NCBI GenBank assembly: GCA_030648035.1
Contig: JAUSII010000042.1
Coordinates: forward strand, 1-42,216
Length of the DNA: 42,216 bases
Source: Deltaproteobacteria bacterium
Lineage (GTDB): Bacteria > UBA10199 > SPLOWO2-01-44-7
Reading direction: 5' to 3'
Shown here in pieces: positions 11,701 to 16,461 of the stretch. Position 1 is the first letter of the stretch. Every line of letters begins with the position of its first letter. The translations under genes and the position numbers were made by a program. The notes below the pieces were generated by a model that did no database searches, was not told the DNA's origin, and saw nothing but the letters and a program-made list of their open reading frames with translations.

Positions 11701-11931
11701 GATCCTGCAAACGGAATCGATAAAACCGTAACGGCAGAGGGAGGCGATACCGATACTCCAGGCGACCAGCCATCGAAACCTTCCGGGTTGAGTCGTTCTT
11801 CTGATGTTGGTGGAGGATGTAGTCTCCACGGTTCGTCGGTTGAGAAAAATAATCTGTCTCTCATTCTTGTCTGGCTATTATTGGGATATTTTTTAGTAGT
11901 GAGAATGGGTCACAAGAAGAGGGAGGTATAA
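2746..11931 (+). CDS. Giant (3061 aa) surface protein: FG-GAP propeller, FlgD-like Ig, OmpL47-type repeats, TSP3 repeats, C-terminal sorting tail
   Basis: A Sec signal peptide (~1-25) is followed by FG-GAP/VCBS-type repeats (~40-330) with Ca-binding cores such as DLDGDGRKE, DINGDSILE and DVNADGRAD. FlgD-like Ig modules follow (~380-480, ~690-790, ~800-890; for example FTPNGDGNNDTAELHYTLS then VWDG). The central ~1650-2560 region has repeated Ig/OmpL47-type units (IEYKLDAGAYADYTSPF, then HQIFYRSVDATGNEE, recurring with variation). Thrombospondin type 3 repeats (DSDGDGVSDGKE) lie at ~2900-2990. The C-terminus is GGGCS, a single TM helix and a basic KKRE end, the pattern of Cys-containing sorting tails such as MYXO-CTERM. 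The protein is probably exported and surface-anchored in a Ca-dependent way. No catalytic domain was recognised. It is followed 3 bp later by a periplasmic PPIase. Confidence 0.85.
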   Translation: MQKILKIVAPIFLALFLFSTERGHANPSVGNVDDSVAVEQVTLSLDGKLFAWDAKGNVLSGWPVSLSQKVFILSPRLVDLDGDGRKELVAVSQGQDNSIELNVFNGLGQAMPGWNQHLTVGTSNLNDTPVIADINGDSILEIAYATADGNLYLQKKTGESLSGFPQAVVVSRLMVADLENDGKPKLYSTSGGTINKWTVNAETGNLESNIFFQTPGNFEIIGEPAVGDINVDRRNEIIFSTSQNNIFIIDASGRTLRQIPVVAQLPLHSQVVLGDVNADGRADIVASLNDGTRVAFQGDGSSIRNWIGEAGFRRYRQPAIGKVANDLYDGTVASATGWDFYTLYLSGLKTFAVIEMGSNVHEFDRMAPLHFAQAAEIDEVAVRPMIFTPNGDGNNDTAELHYTLSQPAYVSIDLYDSHEQFLSNLTGPKSLGIGQNVEVWDGYNRQGTLTTNDDKLLSSGTYLLKITATTNEGLVSTAMTKAVLFGINAEIEFPKDAVKTDETYPEIWGTVALKGVAVDPAVGEGQSGFDFNSYKLYFRPGAWVPSAEEVAAVGRAGSGWSVIAVPLKLQSPVNLRNEPGDSVYPQSNVSVGTVQHGVLGAWNTSGLSNGIYTVLLKVIDGDLTGAHRISFDHVTVQVANAVAGAGQGGDGSSGDDESGGSGGAGGTGQSNNQIGPAIQNVNPTSAELTETVRQANIRYTLVNKPSDINITVYRATGDGSVVYTQSFLNRAPEQTYLFAWNGLDNLKRQVSNGTYRVRIEASATDGLGFDSNESVSLTINTNDALSSDLSVVNFAASMTSFNPLDFNAETPHRSAALTYILSKPARVTMEILDADGAVRRRLLNNLLSQNSGDNPPVWDGTGDDHLVLPFGAYRCRLIAVGTEAGRPETIVQELELQLAQSERDGNIVAAISKLVGDGKKNAANDQERGVLDHDADANNDFPLEGNPDFEWEASGSGTIVPELEYRIIGAGEERYQYIIPRRREYRYRSGCFRPDPYQTEICPRIRLEFDNRLLLSSAGATILDVGTKINSVNHVLYSEIRDLFGGSELLWNRFYTSGIPAGQTITFPLSVPGLNYPDLPIGLSFYSSDYEDFEALYFITADEPTFGTRPWGPVNTGWVARSGLNSGVNDIGGFSAGSIGTGAGDVVAITSQNYTYEVREKLNNQYRSVGIDACDNGKKALPFVEMWMGNNTGPDTTNCQSNSPSIFANVLQGAFSTSQDTVLNDTGGKIRGSFSHFNEEGFRVLSNDIKIKDSYPTPESYPDLYTFSNAVRINRWDVGLKYPNGDVVDAFEVVNKNLHGQSALDQDVNGLPDANDAVLDTFQIKMKPDVAARRFVEIVGNVGAQNYQLKFYDAATQSWQDIPKQLSVPKEDGTQTLAWWDVTKLNGENYTVLLRVEGEEGRINEDIMNVGVGKKVVRGEMETVKDAFGRASLNFAPNSLSAADTLVSVAAVKTDDPSLPVLNLPDGTVPMGPVYNLKPDGIAFDPAHPVQMELTYTCEEVWNAFGGNPAEITIYNLKENGELEKVSTIQSSGDSCAAPDPNQLFTVTAMLEHFSMYLPLKQGGSIPTFNVTAPTKNGLFASPLKITGQVSGPDLESLKISYYPVGGNPLSTTLIYEESAKVFDFNWETTVPSGDYVLVFEAANVEGVSNFLELPVHLDIDPPLTKMLVDGTAVAENAQVYITPESAISFVSEDGGNEITKIEYKLDAGAYADYTSPFKLSQSAAGKHQIFYRSVDATGNEEPSRQVTLVLRSLESAPDGSHVETGIVAFGPSFQNNGQTWVGRNSSLAIGAVQGSTELADIFYRQAGNSFDVYESPVLLNALTEGAYSLEYYGEDIYQRAESAKYFAFNVDNTPPELAIALNGRHQETAENYLINAQTEIALSASDKEMNASGVKKIEYRFGGNVWNVYSTPVKVPDAQHATLEVRAIDNVNTTSVVKTYSFKFDTTAPQASMGSADAAFSPNQDGVKDIMTAQMNISDNFSEKLFVTFKIDDRFVWNAKETDPGAVTMEWDGNIDGESLPEGNHSYEIFVEDEAGNRSEILRGAVGLDLTPPVLGMVYEMPATLIAGLQGVSVAYSLSDNLASGNVQVALSILSGGDQVLAGVADTVAYAGVALERNIAWNGQNMSTNALPDGDYHYRLVATDAAGNISEALSGVIGLDQTRPVTTLKIQGPTSGGWVGPLTDLMLEAFDTGLGVQSTYYQLNGSVPQTYSSPVRLNQSGDYQFGYFSRDLAGNEEFIRVQALKVDATSPQSQVSWDGINRSLNDKTHISGKTKIVLAGEDAESGLDKILLTLDGVGPSVYATPLALGNYGDGWHTLKLQALDKVGNKETEQEIVFYLHGTPPEISVEMGDPKYNSYVTSQTPIRIGVRSNNPAITHVEYRLDAANPIVFTPQATTAFTIPEFLLPEDGSHTLVVRASDDYENQSEKSISIVVDNTAPETTLEQSQQITGDENFISPSTKFTLDAHDSASGVKVTEYKVNGDDWKNYSQPFDLKELSDGEHHIFYRSKDNLANEERSKEQIVSLQSVGIISAVSSAPRVLVYLVGEEDKGQVSDLVEELFEAQPWHYSVVTENMDFIQKLRGGEFNVVAFATEQPSYRFAATLANDKIFKELAARVAGGLGVVVLADKGGLTGVPWDNLMASVRPGKEKLVQFDVNPAMAIAALLGDARDNAKKDLAAQFEASVSAKTGWAPLDVAALEAVISTKEKELNIGVKMTLPEELTLLKVLGGSKQGRSAEWVEDIAANQTKKLRYLVRLPAVRKNVSWKMDTETVWIDGLTYNKEVPVEISLDAGWEEVWEAIISKIKQIVSSKEPSDKAHIVATQLLERFEPPSPGAAKAVGGTLDMELRMDILLDAFQKFPLLGKEEETEALRDLLLKGLDTVGLQTVESGKALSGFSQSALDTDNDGIADDVELSAKLNPNNPDSDGDGVSDGKEKSALSDSDGDGLINALDTDSDNDGLSDGQEDKNGNGVFEPELGETDPLDPANGIDKTVTAEGGDTDTPGDQPSKPSGLSRSSDVGGGCSLHGSSVEKNNLSLILVWLLLGYFLVVRMGHKKREV

Positions 11932-11934
11932 TTT

Positions 11935-12765
11935 ATGAAGAAAATAATATTGGCTTGGGGAGTATTTGCTCTGCTGTTTGGTTATGGATGCGGGGAGCAA
12001 AGTAAGGTCGCCAGTGGTAAAACGCTGGTCAAGATCAACAATTACAAAATTACTGAAGGGGATCTGAATTTTCTGACAGGGGCGAATCCCAGGGCTTCTC
12101 TGTATCTGGCCACTCCGGCTAATCGCCAGCAGGTGCTCGACAGTCTGGTAGAAAAGGAACTGCTGTATCAATCGGCTATTAAAGAGGGGCTGAATAAGGT
12201 GTCGGAGGTCAAGGCACAGATGGATTACAATAATCGTGAAATTTTGGCCAAAGTCAGGCTGGAAGCGGCGGTCAATGAAGAGGCGAAAAAATATTACGAC
12301 TCCCACAAAGACGAATTTGAGCAGGTCAAAATCGCCACTATTTTGATCCGATTCAAGGGGAAGAAAAAGGAGGAGGCTCAAAATGTTGCCCAACAGCTTC
12401 GGAGCCGTTTGGCGGCGGGAGAAGCTTTTGCCGTTGTCGCAAAGGAGACCTCCGAAGATGCATTGACCAAAGAGAGGGGCGGGGATTTGGGTTGGGTAAC
12501 ACGCAATGATGTGGGGATGTCGCGAAGAGGGTTAGCCCCTCTGGTGAATGCCGCTTTTTTAATGAAGCAGGGGGAGATTAGTAATCCAATTGCCATTGAG
12601 GATGGAATTTTTATTTTGACGGTGACTGACGGACCTTCCATGAAACCGTTTGAAGAAGTGAAAGGACCCATTGCCTTCAGACTTCGGGAAGAGACGAAGA
12701 AAACACTGCTACAACAGCTTAAAGAAAAGTCAAAAATACAATATTTTGAAAACGGGAAAAATTAG
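11935..12765 (+). CDS. Parvulin-type peptidyl-prolyl isomerase lipoprotein (PpiC/SurA/PrsA-like)
   Basis: This 276-residue protein begins at an ATG behind a GGGAGGT site, 3 bp after the giant-protein stop. The signal peptide ends in a lipobox (FGYGC, Cys ~19). The N-terminal part (~30-120) is helical, as in SurA-like chaperones. The parvulin domain (~125-235) shows EQVKIATILIRF, then GEAFAVVAKETSED, RGGDLGWV and the PIAIEDGIFILTV end typical of PpiC rotamases. It probably acts in the periplasm to fold exported proteins; its position suggests the 3061-residue protein as a client. Its stop overlaps the convergent activator gene by 4 bp, so no terminator lies between them. Confidence 0.9.
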   Translation: MKKIILAWGVFALLFGYGCGEQSKVASGKTLVKINNYKITEGDLNFLTGANPRASLYLATPANRQQVLDSLVEKELLYQSAIKEGLNKVSEVKAQMDYNNREILAKVRLEAAVNEEAKKYYDSHKDEFEQVKIATILIRFKGKKKEEAQNVAQQLRSRLAAGEAFAVVAKETSEDALTKERGGDLGWVTRNDVGMSRRGLAPLVNAAFLMKQGEISNPIAIEDGIFILTVTDGPSMKPFEEVKGPIAFRLREETKKTLLQQLKEKSKIQYFENGKN

Positions 12766-13736
12766 TCTACCGTTACCGTCTCCAACTGCAATGTTTTGAT
12801 ATAGGTGTGGAGCGTGGATCTTCCCATATTCAATAATTTTGCGGCTTCGGTCAGGTTCCATCCCGTTTGACCGAGTATTGAAACGACATACTCTGCCTTG
12901 GTTGTTTCCAGAAAATTATCCAAAGTGGTGATGCTCATTTCCGGTCCCCTATCCACAACGCGGCAGGATTCAGCAAAAAAACGGTTGTTTAAATATCGTG
13001 GCGGCAAATCGTCGACGTCCAAAAGGCTACTCTGACTTGTGATGACAAGATTGTGAACCACATTCTCTAGTTCACGGATATTTCCAGGCCACTCATGTTC
13101 GCAGAGAAAGTGCATAAGTCTGGGAGCGATTTCCTTTTTTATATCTGACGGACAATATTTGCTTAAGAAATAACCAGTCAGCATGGGGATGTCGTCAGAG
13201 CGATCTTTTAGGGCTGGCATTTGTAAATCCACAATGGCGACCCGATGGTATAAATCTTCTCTGAAAGTTCCATTGGAAATAGAGTTCGACACTTTTTCAT
13301 TGGTTGCAGAAATAACACGGAAGTCGACCTTGATTTCTTCTCTTCCTCCAACGCGTTGAATGATGCCATCTTGCAGAACACGCAGTAATTTTGACTGAAG
13401 TTCCGGTTTTAAAGTGCCGAGCTCGTCTAAAAAGATATCCCCTCCTTCGGCTAGCTCAAATTTCCCGATTTTTCTCTCTACCGCTCCGGTAAAAGCGCCT
13501 CGTTCGTGACCGAACAATTCTGATTCCAACAGGTTCTCCGGTATTGCCGCGCAGTTGACTGGGATGAAGGGTCTTGAAGCATTCCCTTCAAGATCATGAA
13601 TGAAGCGGGCCACCATTTCTTTTCCGGATCCACTTGGTCCCGTAATTAAAACGTTGGCTTTATGTCCTTTAAGACGGGAGGCCATTTCCAGGACAGCCAG
13701 GAATTTTGAATTTCTGCCTATAAGATAGTGCTTCAT
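12762..13736 (-). CDS. Sigma54-dependent transcriptional activator with no sensor domain
   Basis: This 324-residue bacterial enhancer-binding protein starts almost directly with the AAA+ domain. Walker A is GPSGSGKE (~33-40), the sigma54-contacting GAFTGA loop is at ~80-85, and Walker B is DIFLDE (~100-105). A C-terminal Fis-type HTH (~280-320) has GWNLTEAAKLLNMGRSTL. The usual N-terminal receiver, GAF, PAS or FHA domain is missing, as in PspF-like activators, so activity is probably set by expression level or by a partner protein. A good ribosome site (AAAGGAG) precedes the ATG. It is transcribed divergently from the surface/kinase operon, and the shared 350-bp gap holds a strong sigma54 promoter facing that operon and a weaker one facing this gene. 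Confidence 0.93.
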   Translation of the reverse strand: MKHYLIGRNSKFLAVLEMASRLKGHKANVLITGPSGSGKEMVARFIHDLEGNASRPFIPVNCAAIPENLLESELFGHERGAFTGAVERKIGKFELAEGGDIFLDELGTLKPELQSKLLRVLQDGIIQRVGGREEIKVDFRVISATNEKVSNSISNGTFREDLYHRVAIVDLQMPALKDRSDDIPMLTGYFLSKYCPSDIKKEIAPRLMHFLCEHEWPGNIRELENVVHNLVITSQSSLLDVDDLPPRYLNNRFFAESCRVVDRGPEMSITTLDNFLETTKAEYVVSILGQTGWNLTEAAKLLNMGRSTLHTYIKTLQLETVTVD

Positions 13737-13782
13737 ATTTTTATCTCCTTTATGGTTCGTTTAATGCTCATTTCAGAAGAAT

Positions 13783-13977
13783 CCTGCAATGCAGGTTTTA
13801 TGCCAAAAAGAGGCGCACTGGATTTAGTTGAATTTATTTAACTTTCAAAATCCACTGCAACAGCCCGTTGAGGAGGCCTCTCCACATTTCGGTGTCTCTC
13901 CACCACAGTGTTCCGAATCCGGAATGCTACATTCAGATTTCTGAAGGGTGGTGTTCAGGAACCTGAACAATTCAGAA
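13783..13977. promoter_or_regulatory. Cluster of inverted repeats: probable enhancer (UAS) region of the divergent sigma54 promoters
   Basis: Several perfect dyads lie in this otherwise non-coding gap (13737-14086): CCTGCA-A-TGCAGG (13783-13795), TTCCG-AATC-CGGAA (~13913-13926), TTCAG-ATTT-CTGAA (13932-13945) and GTTCAGG-AA-CCTGAAC (13953-13968), with one more TTCAG just after. The last two share the half-site TTCAG/CTGAA and lie about 60-100 bp upstream of the sigma54 promoter at 14029, the normal place for enhancer-binding sites. The sensorless activator encoded alongside is the obvious candidate to bind them. The function is inferred. Confidence 0.55.
13791..13806 (-). promoter_or_regulatory. 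Possible sigma54 promoter of the sensorless activator gene
   Basis: Read on the minus strand it is TTGGCATA-AAAC-CTGC. The GG and GC dinucleotides are exactly 10 nt apart as sigma54 requires, with two departures from TTGGCAYG-N4-TTGC. Transcription would start near 13779, giving a leader of about 43 nt. The perfect palindrome CCTGCA-A-TGCAGG (13783-13795) overlaps the -12 element and could be a repressor site. If real, the activator would be autoregulated. Confidence 0.45.
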
Positions 13978-14028
13978 AAATAAAAAACATAATCCGATTA
14001 AATATCAACGAATTGTCTGGTCCTCGTT

Positions 14029-14044
14029 TTGGCACGGCGCTTGC
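14029..14044 (+). promoter_or_regulatory. Sigma54 promoter of the surface/kinase operon
   Basis: TTGGCACG-GCGC-TTGC matches the sigma54 -24/-12 consensus perfectly, with correct GG-N10-GC spacing. Predicted transcription start is about 14056, giving a 31-nt leader with an AGAGAGGA ribosome site before the ATG at 14087. The flanks (TTTT before, T...AAGAG after) resemble the promoter at 33993. Confidence 0.9.
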
Positions 14045-14086
14045 TATTAAGAGGCCCGACACAGGGGGCATCAGAGAGGAAGCAAT

Positions 14087-14269
14087 ATGAATAAAAAAAT
14101 GAAAAACAGCAGGGAAGACAGGTTCAACGAAGGTTGTATTCGACTGTTGTATGACATCTGCTGTTTTGCAGAGACTTTCAAAGCTACATCGCGCAAGCCG
14201 CCACAACCATTAGAGCAACTTCTGGAAGAATATTTTCCCTACTCCGCTTTGTTGGAGAAGAAATCGTAA
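14087..14269 (+). CDS. Small hypothetical protein, first gene of the sigma54 operon
   Basis: This gene encodes 60 residues, with an ATG 7 nt after AGAGAGGA, directly downstream of the sigma54 promoter. The protein is basic at the N-terminus, contains a Cys pair (DICCFAE) and lacks a signal peptide or TM segment. I recognise no family. Its placement and ribosome site argue that it is translated. It could act as a regulator of the operon or as a leader peptide, but nothing in the sequence decides this. Confidence 0.55.
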   Translation: MNKKMKNSREDRFNEGCIRLLYDICCFAETFKATSRKPPQPLEQLLEEYFPYSALLEKKS

Positions 14270-14287
14270 ATTTTGTGCGGAGAATCA

Positions 14288-15604
14288 ATGCTGAAAATAA
14301 CTGAAACGATAACCATTTATTTTTTGATGCTTGCCATGACTCTTATGCCCACTTTGACACCTATATCCGCATATGCCGAAGACGAGAATTCATTGCGAAA
14401 GATTGCTGTCTTGCCGGTTGAAGACGGAAAGCTTGACGCAGAAAGCGGCGAGCTTGCACAAGCGATGCAATATCTGTTGAGCGGAAGCGCCAATTTGCAA
14501 GTGTTATCGGGCAAGGATCTGCTGGAGCCTCTGAAGTATCAGGTTGAGAAGAAAAAACAAAAGCTGAATGTTTTTGAAGATCGGTTGATTTCTGCCAAGC
14601 AATACTATCTCAAGGCAAATTTTAAAGAAGCGCACCAACTTTCAGAAGAGCTTATCCGTGATTTGGAAAAAAATGGCGATCCATCAAAAACAGGTTCGCT
14701 GTTGGCGGAAGCCTATTTGACAAAAGCTTTGTGCGATTGGGCTTTCAGAAAAAAGGAGGATGTAAAAGGTTCCTTTTTAAAACTTCTTTCTATCCATCCA
14801 ACCTATCAGATTGATTCAGCTCTCTTTTCACCCGCCTTGTTTCGTTTGTTTGAGGAATCCAGATCTGTGGTTTTCACAAAACCTACTGGACAAATCAAAC
14901 CGGATACGGTGCCGGCCGGCGCAGAGGTCATATTAAACGGGGTCAAGGAGTGTGTCACCCCATGCCGGATCATTACGCTGCCGGTCGGCACTTATTTTTT
15001 GGAATTCAGATTGAACCGTTATGACAGCATTGCGGAAACTGTTCGGGTCGAAGCCGGAAAGACGGTGGAAATTTCGAGACGGCCTAAATGGAAAAATGAA
15101 CCCCATGTTTTTTCAGACGCAAATGCGACGGTAGTCATCAAGGGCAGTGATGAAACAAAACAGATCAAAGAGGCTGCAGCTCTTGGGCAGAGGTTGAAGT
15201 TATTTAAGGTTGTGCTCGTTAATGCAGAGCCGGTTTTGGAATCAAAAGGCCAAGTTTTTATACGGATTGTTGATGTCCAAAATCAGACAGGCCAGCCGCC
15301 GCTTTCATTCAATTTTTCAATCGGGCAAAAGATCAAAGACGACAAAATGGAATCGGTCACTTTGGCCTTGTTGGAGCAGATATTCAAAGATGTGACGGAC
15401 AATCCCGCACGTTATTCTGATCCGAAGGGGTTGGGCAACATCCGTCTTCTGGGAAAAAAGAGGAAAAAACTGACGAAACAACCCGCCTTTTGGGCAGTCG
15501 TGGGCGGAGTGGTTTTGACAGGAGTGCTTCTGGGAATTTTTGCTGGGGGTAGTGGGGGAGAGTCACAACCACCGGAAACGAAAATCAAACTTAGGATTGA
15601 ATAA
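14288..15604 (+). CDS. PEGA-domain envelope protein with C-terminal TM
   Basis: The ATG at 14288 is preferred over the in-frame TTG at 14273 because a GGAG site lies just before it and it gives a clean signal peptide (~1-31, ending AYAED). The mature region begins with RKIAVLPVEDGKLD, as in proteins that sense or report envelope state, followed by a TPR-like helical segment (~95-190). A PEGA domain (~200-265) follows: PAGAEVILNGVKECVTPC then LPVGTYFLEFRL. A hydrophobic segment near the C-terminus (WAVVGGVVLTGVLLGIFAGG) would be a TM anchor. PEGA proteins of this layout are common next to Ser/Thr kinases in deltaproteobacterial genomes, and a kinase lies in this operon. The precise role is unknown. 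Confidence 0.75.
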   Translation: MLKITETITIYFLMLAMTLMPTLTPISAYAEDENSLRKIAVLPVEDGKLDAESGELAQAMQYLLSGSANLQVLSGKDLLEPLKYQVEKKKQKLNVFEDRLISAKQYYLKANFKEAHQLSEELIRDLEKNGDPSKTGSLLAEAYLTKALCDWAFRKKEDVKGSFLKLLSIHPTYQIDSALFSPALFRLFEESRSVVFTKPTGQIKPDTVPAGAEVILNGVKECVTPCRIITLPVGTYFLEFRLNRYDSIAETVRVEAGKTVEISRRPKWKNEPHVFSDANATVVIKGSDETKQIKEAAALGQRLKLFKVVLVNAEPVLESKGQVFIRIVDVQNQTGQPPLSFNFSIGQKIKDDKMESVTLALLEQIFKDVTDNPARYSDPKGLGNIRLLGKKRKKLTKQPAFWAVVGGVVLTGVLLGIFAGGSGGESQPPETKIKLRIE

Positions 15605-16461
15605 TGAAAGTAAAAATCTTCTCAAAAAGTCTTATTTTATTGGTTGCCGTGTCGGCGATCGGTTGCGGGGGATCTGGTTATCATTCACAATCGCAGGGCT
15701 CTTCCTCCATCAGCCTTGTGGTTTTATCCACTACCGAAAGAGACAGCCAGGTTGCTGTAGGTAAAATTGCTCGATTTGAAGTCGTGTTGGAAGGTGAAGG
15801 TCTGGAACTGAAAAAACTTTCAGTTTCTTCCAACGCACATGAGGTGGAAATCAATAGTGTGCGTGCCGGAAGCAATCGCAGAATCACAGTAACCGCTTTC
15901 AATCGGGATGACAGACCGATTCGAAAGGGAGAATCAAAACCATTCGATATTTCGGAGGGAGAAACGAAGGATGTCGTCGTTGATCTTCAAGCGATACCGA
16001 CATTTATCAACGTGCGCGATGGCAATGTCGTCACCGGCAAACGTCTGGTTTTTGAGGTGCTGGCCGATCCCGGAGAGTCATTGGCTGTAAAGGACACAAC
16101 ATCTAAAAACAATGTCTTCTCTTTAATATCCCTTTCAACAAATGGGGAGGCTGTCACTTCCAACTCGCACGGTTTGGGTTATTTCAATCCCAAGCAGATT
16201 GAATTCGGAGAACGGATTTTTCGAGTCGAAAGTCTTTTGACCGGTCGTTCCTCTGAAGTGCGTCTTGTGGTGACCGAAGGCGTGTTAAGAAAACCGGCCC
16301 CTTTATTCAGTTCCGGAACGATTATTGCCAAAGGAACGCATATTCAGCCGACCCGGATTGGCCAGTGGTCTGCCAGAAAGTTGGAATCCAATTCTATTCA
16401 TTTGGGAGAACTCTGGCCCAGCGTTCTATTGCAACAACTCTATTTAAAGGAGTCCTTATGA
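15604..16461 (+). CDS. Lipoprotein with beta-rich repeats, unknown function
   Basis: This 285-residue protein has an ATG overlapping the upstream stop by one base. The signal peptide ends in the lipobox SAIGC (Cys ~21). The mature part is Ser/Thr/Val-rich and reads as two beta-sandwich-like halves (~35-125 and ~130-220). A C-terminal tail of ~60 residues includes KPAPLFSSGTIIAKGTHIQP. No motif identified a family. It overlaps the next gene by ATGA. It is probably an outer-membrane or periplasmic lipoprotein working with the TSP3 lipoprotein that follows. Confidence 0.65.
   Translation: MKVKIFSKSLILLVAVSAIGCGGSGYHSQSQGSSSISLVVLSTTERDSQVAVGKIARFEVVLEGEGLELKKLSVSSNAHEVEINSVRAGSNRRITVTAFNRDDRPIRKGESKPFDISEGETKDVVVDLQAIPTFINVRDGNVVTGKRLVFEVLADPGESLAVKDTTSKNNVFSLISLSTNGEAVTSNSHGLGYFNPKQIEFGERIFRVESLLTGRSSEVRLVVTEGVLRKPAPLFSSGTIIAKGTHIQPTRIGQWSARKLESNSIHLGELWPSVLLQQLYLKESL

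Noticed and set aside
11004-11864. 286-codon minus-strand ORF
   Set aside because: It lies opposite the C-terminal part of the 3061-residue protein. Its Ser/Pro-rich, low-complexity translation is what antisense of the Asp/Gly-rich TSP3 region produces, and the plus strand shows clear domains.
13908-14090. 60-codon plus-strand ORF across the promoter gap
   Set aside because: It would run through the dyads and the sigma54 promoter at 14029 and has no ribosome site; the gap is regulatory.
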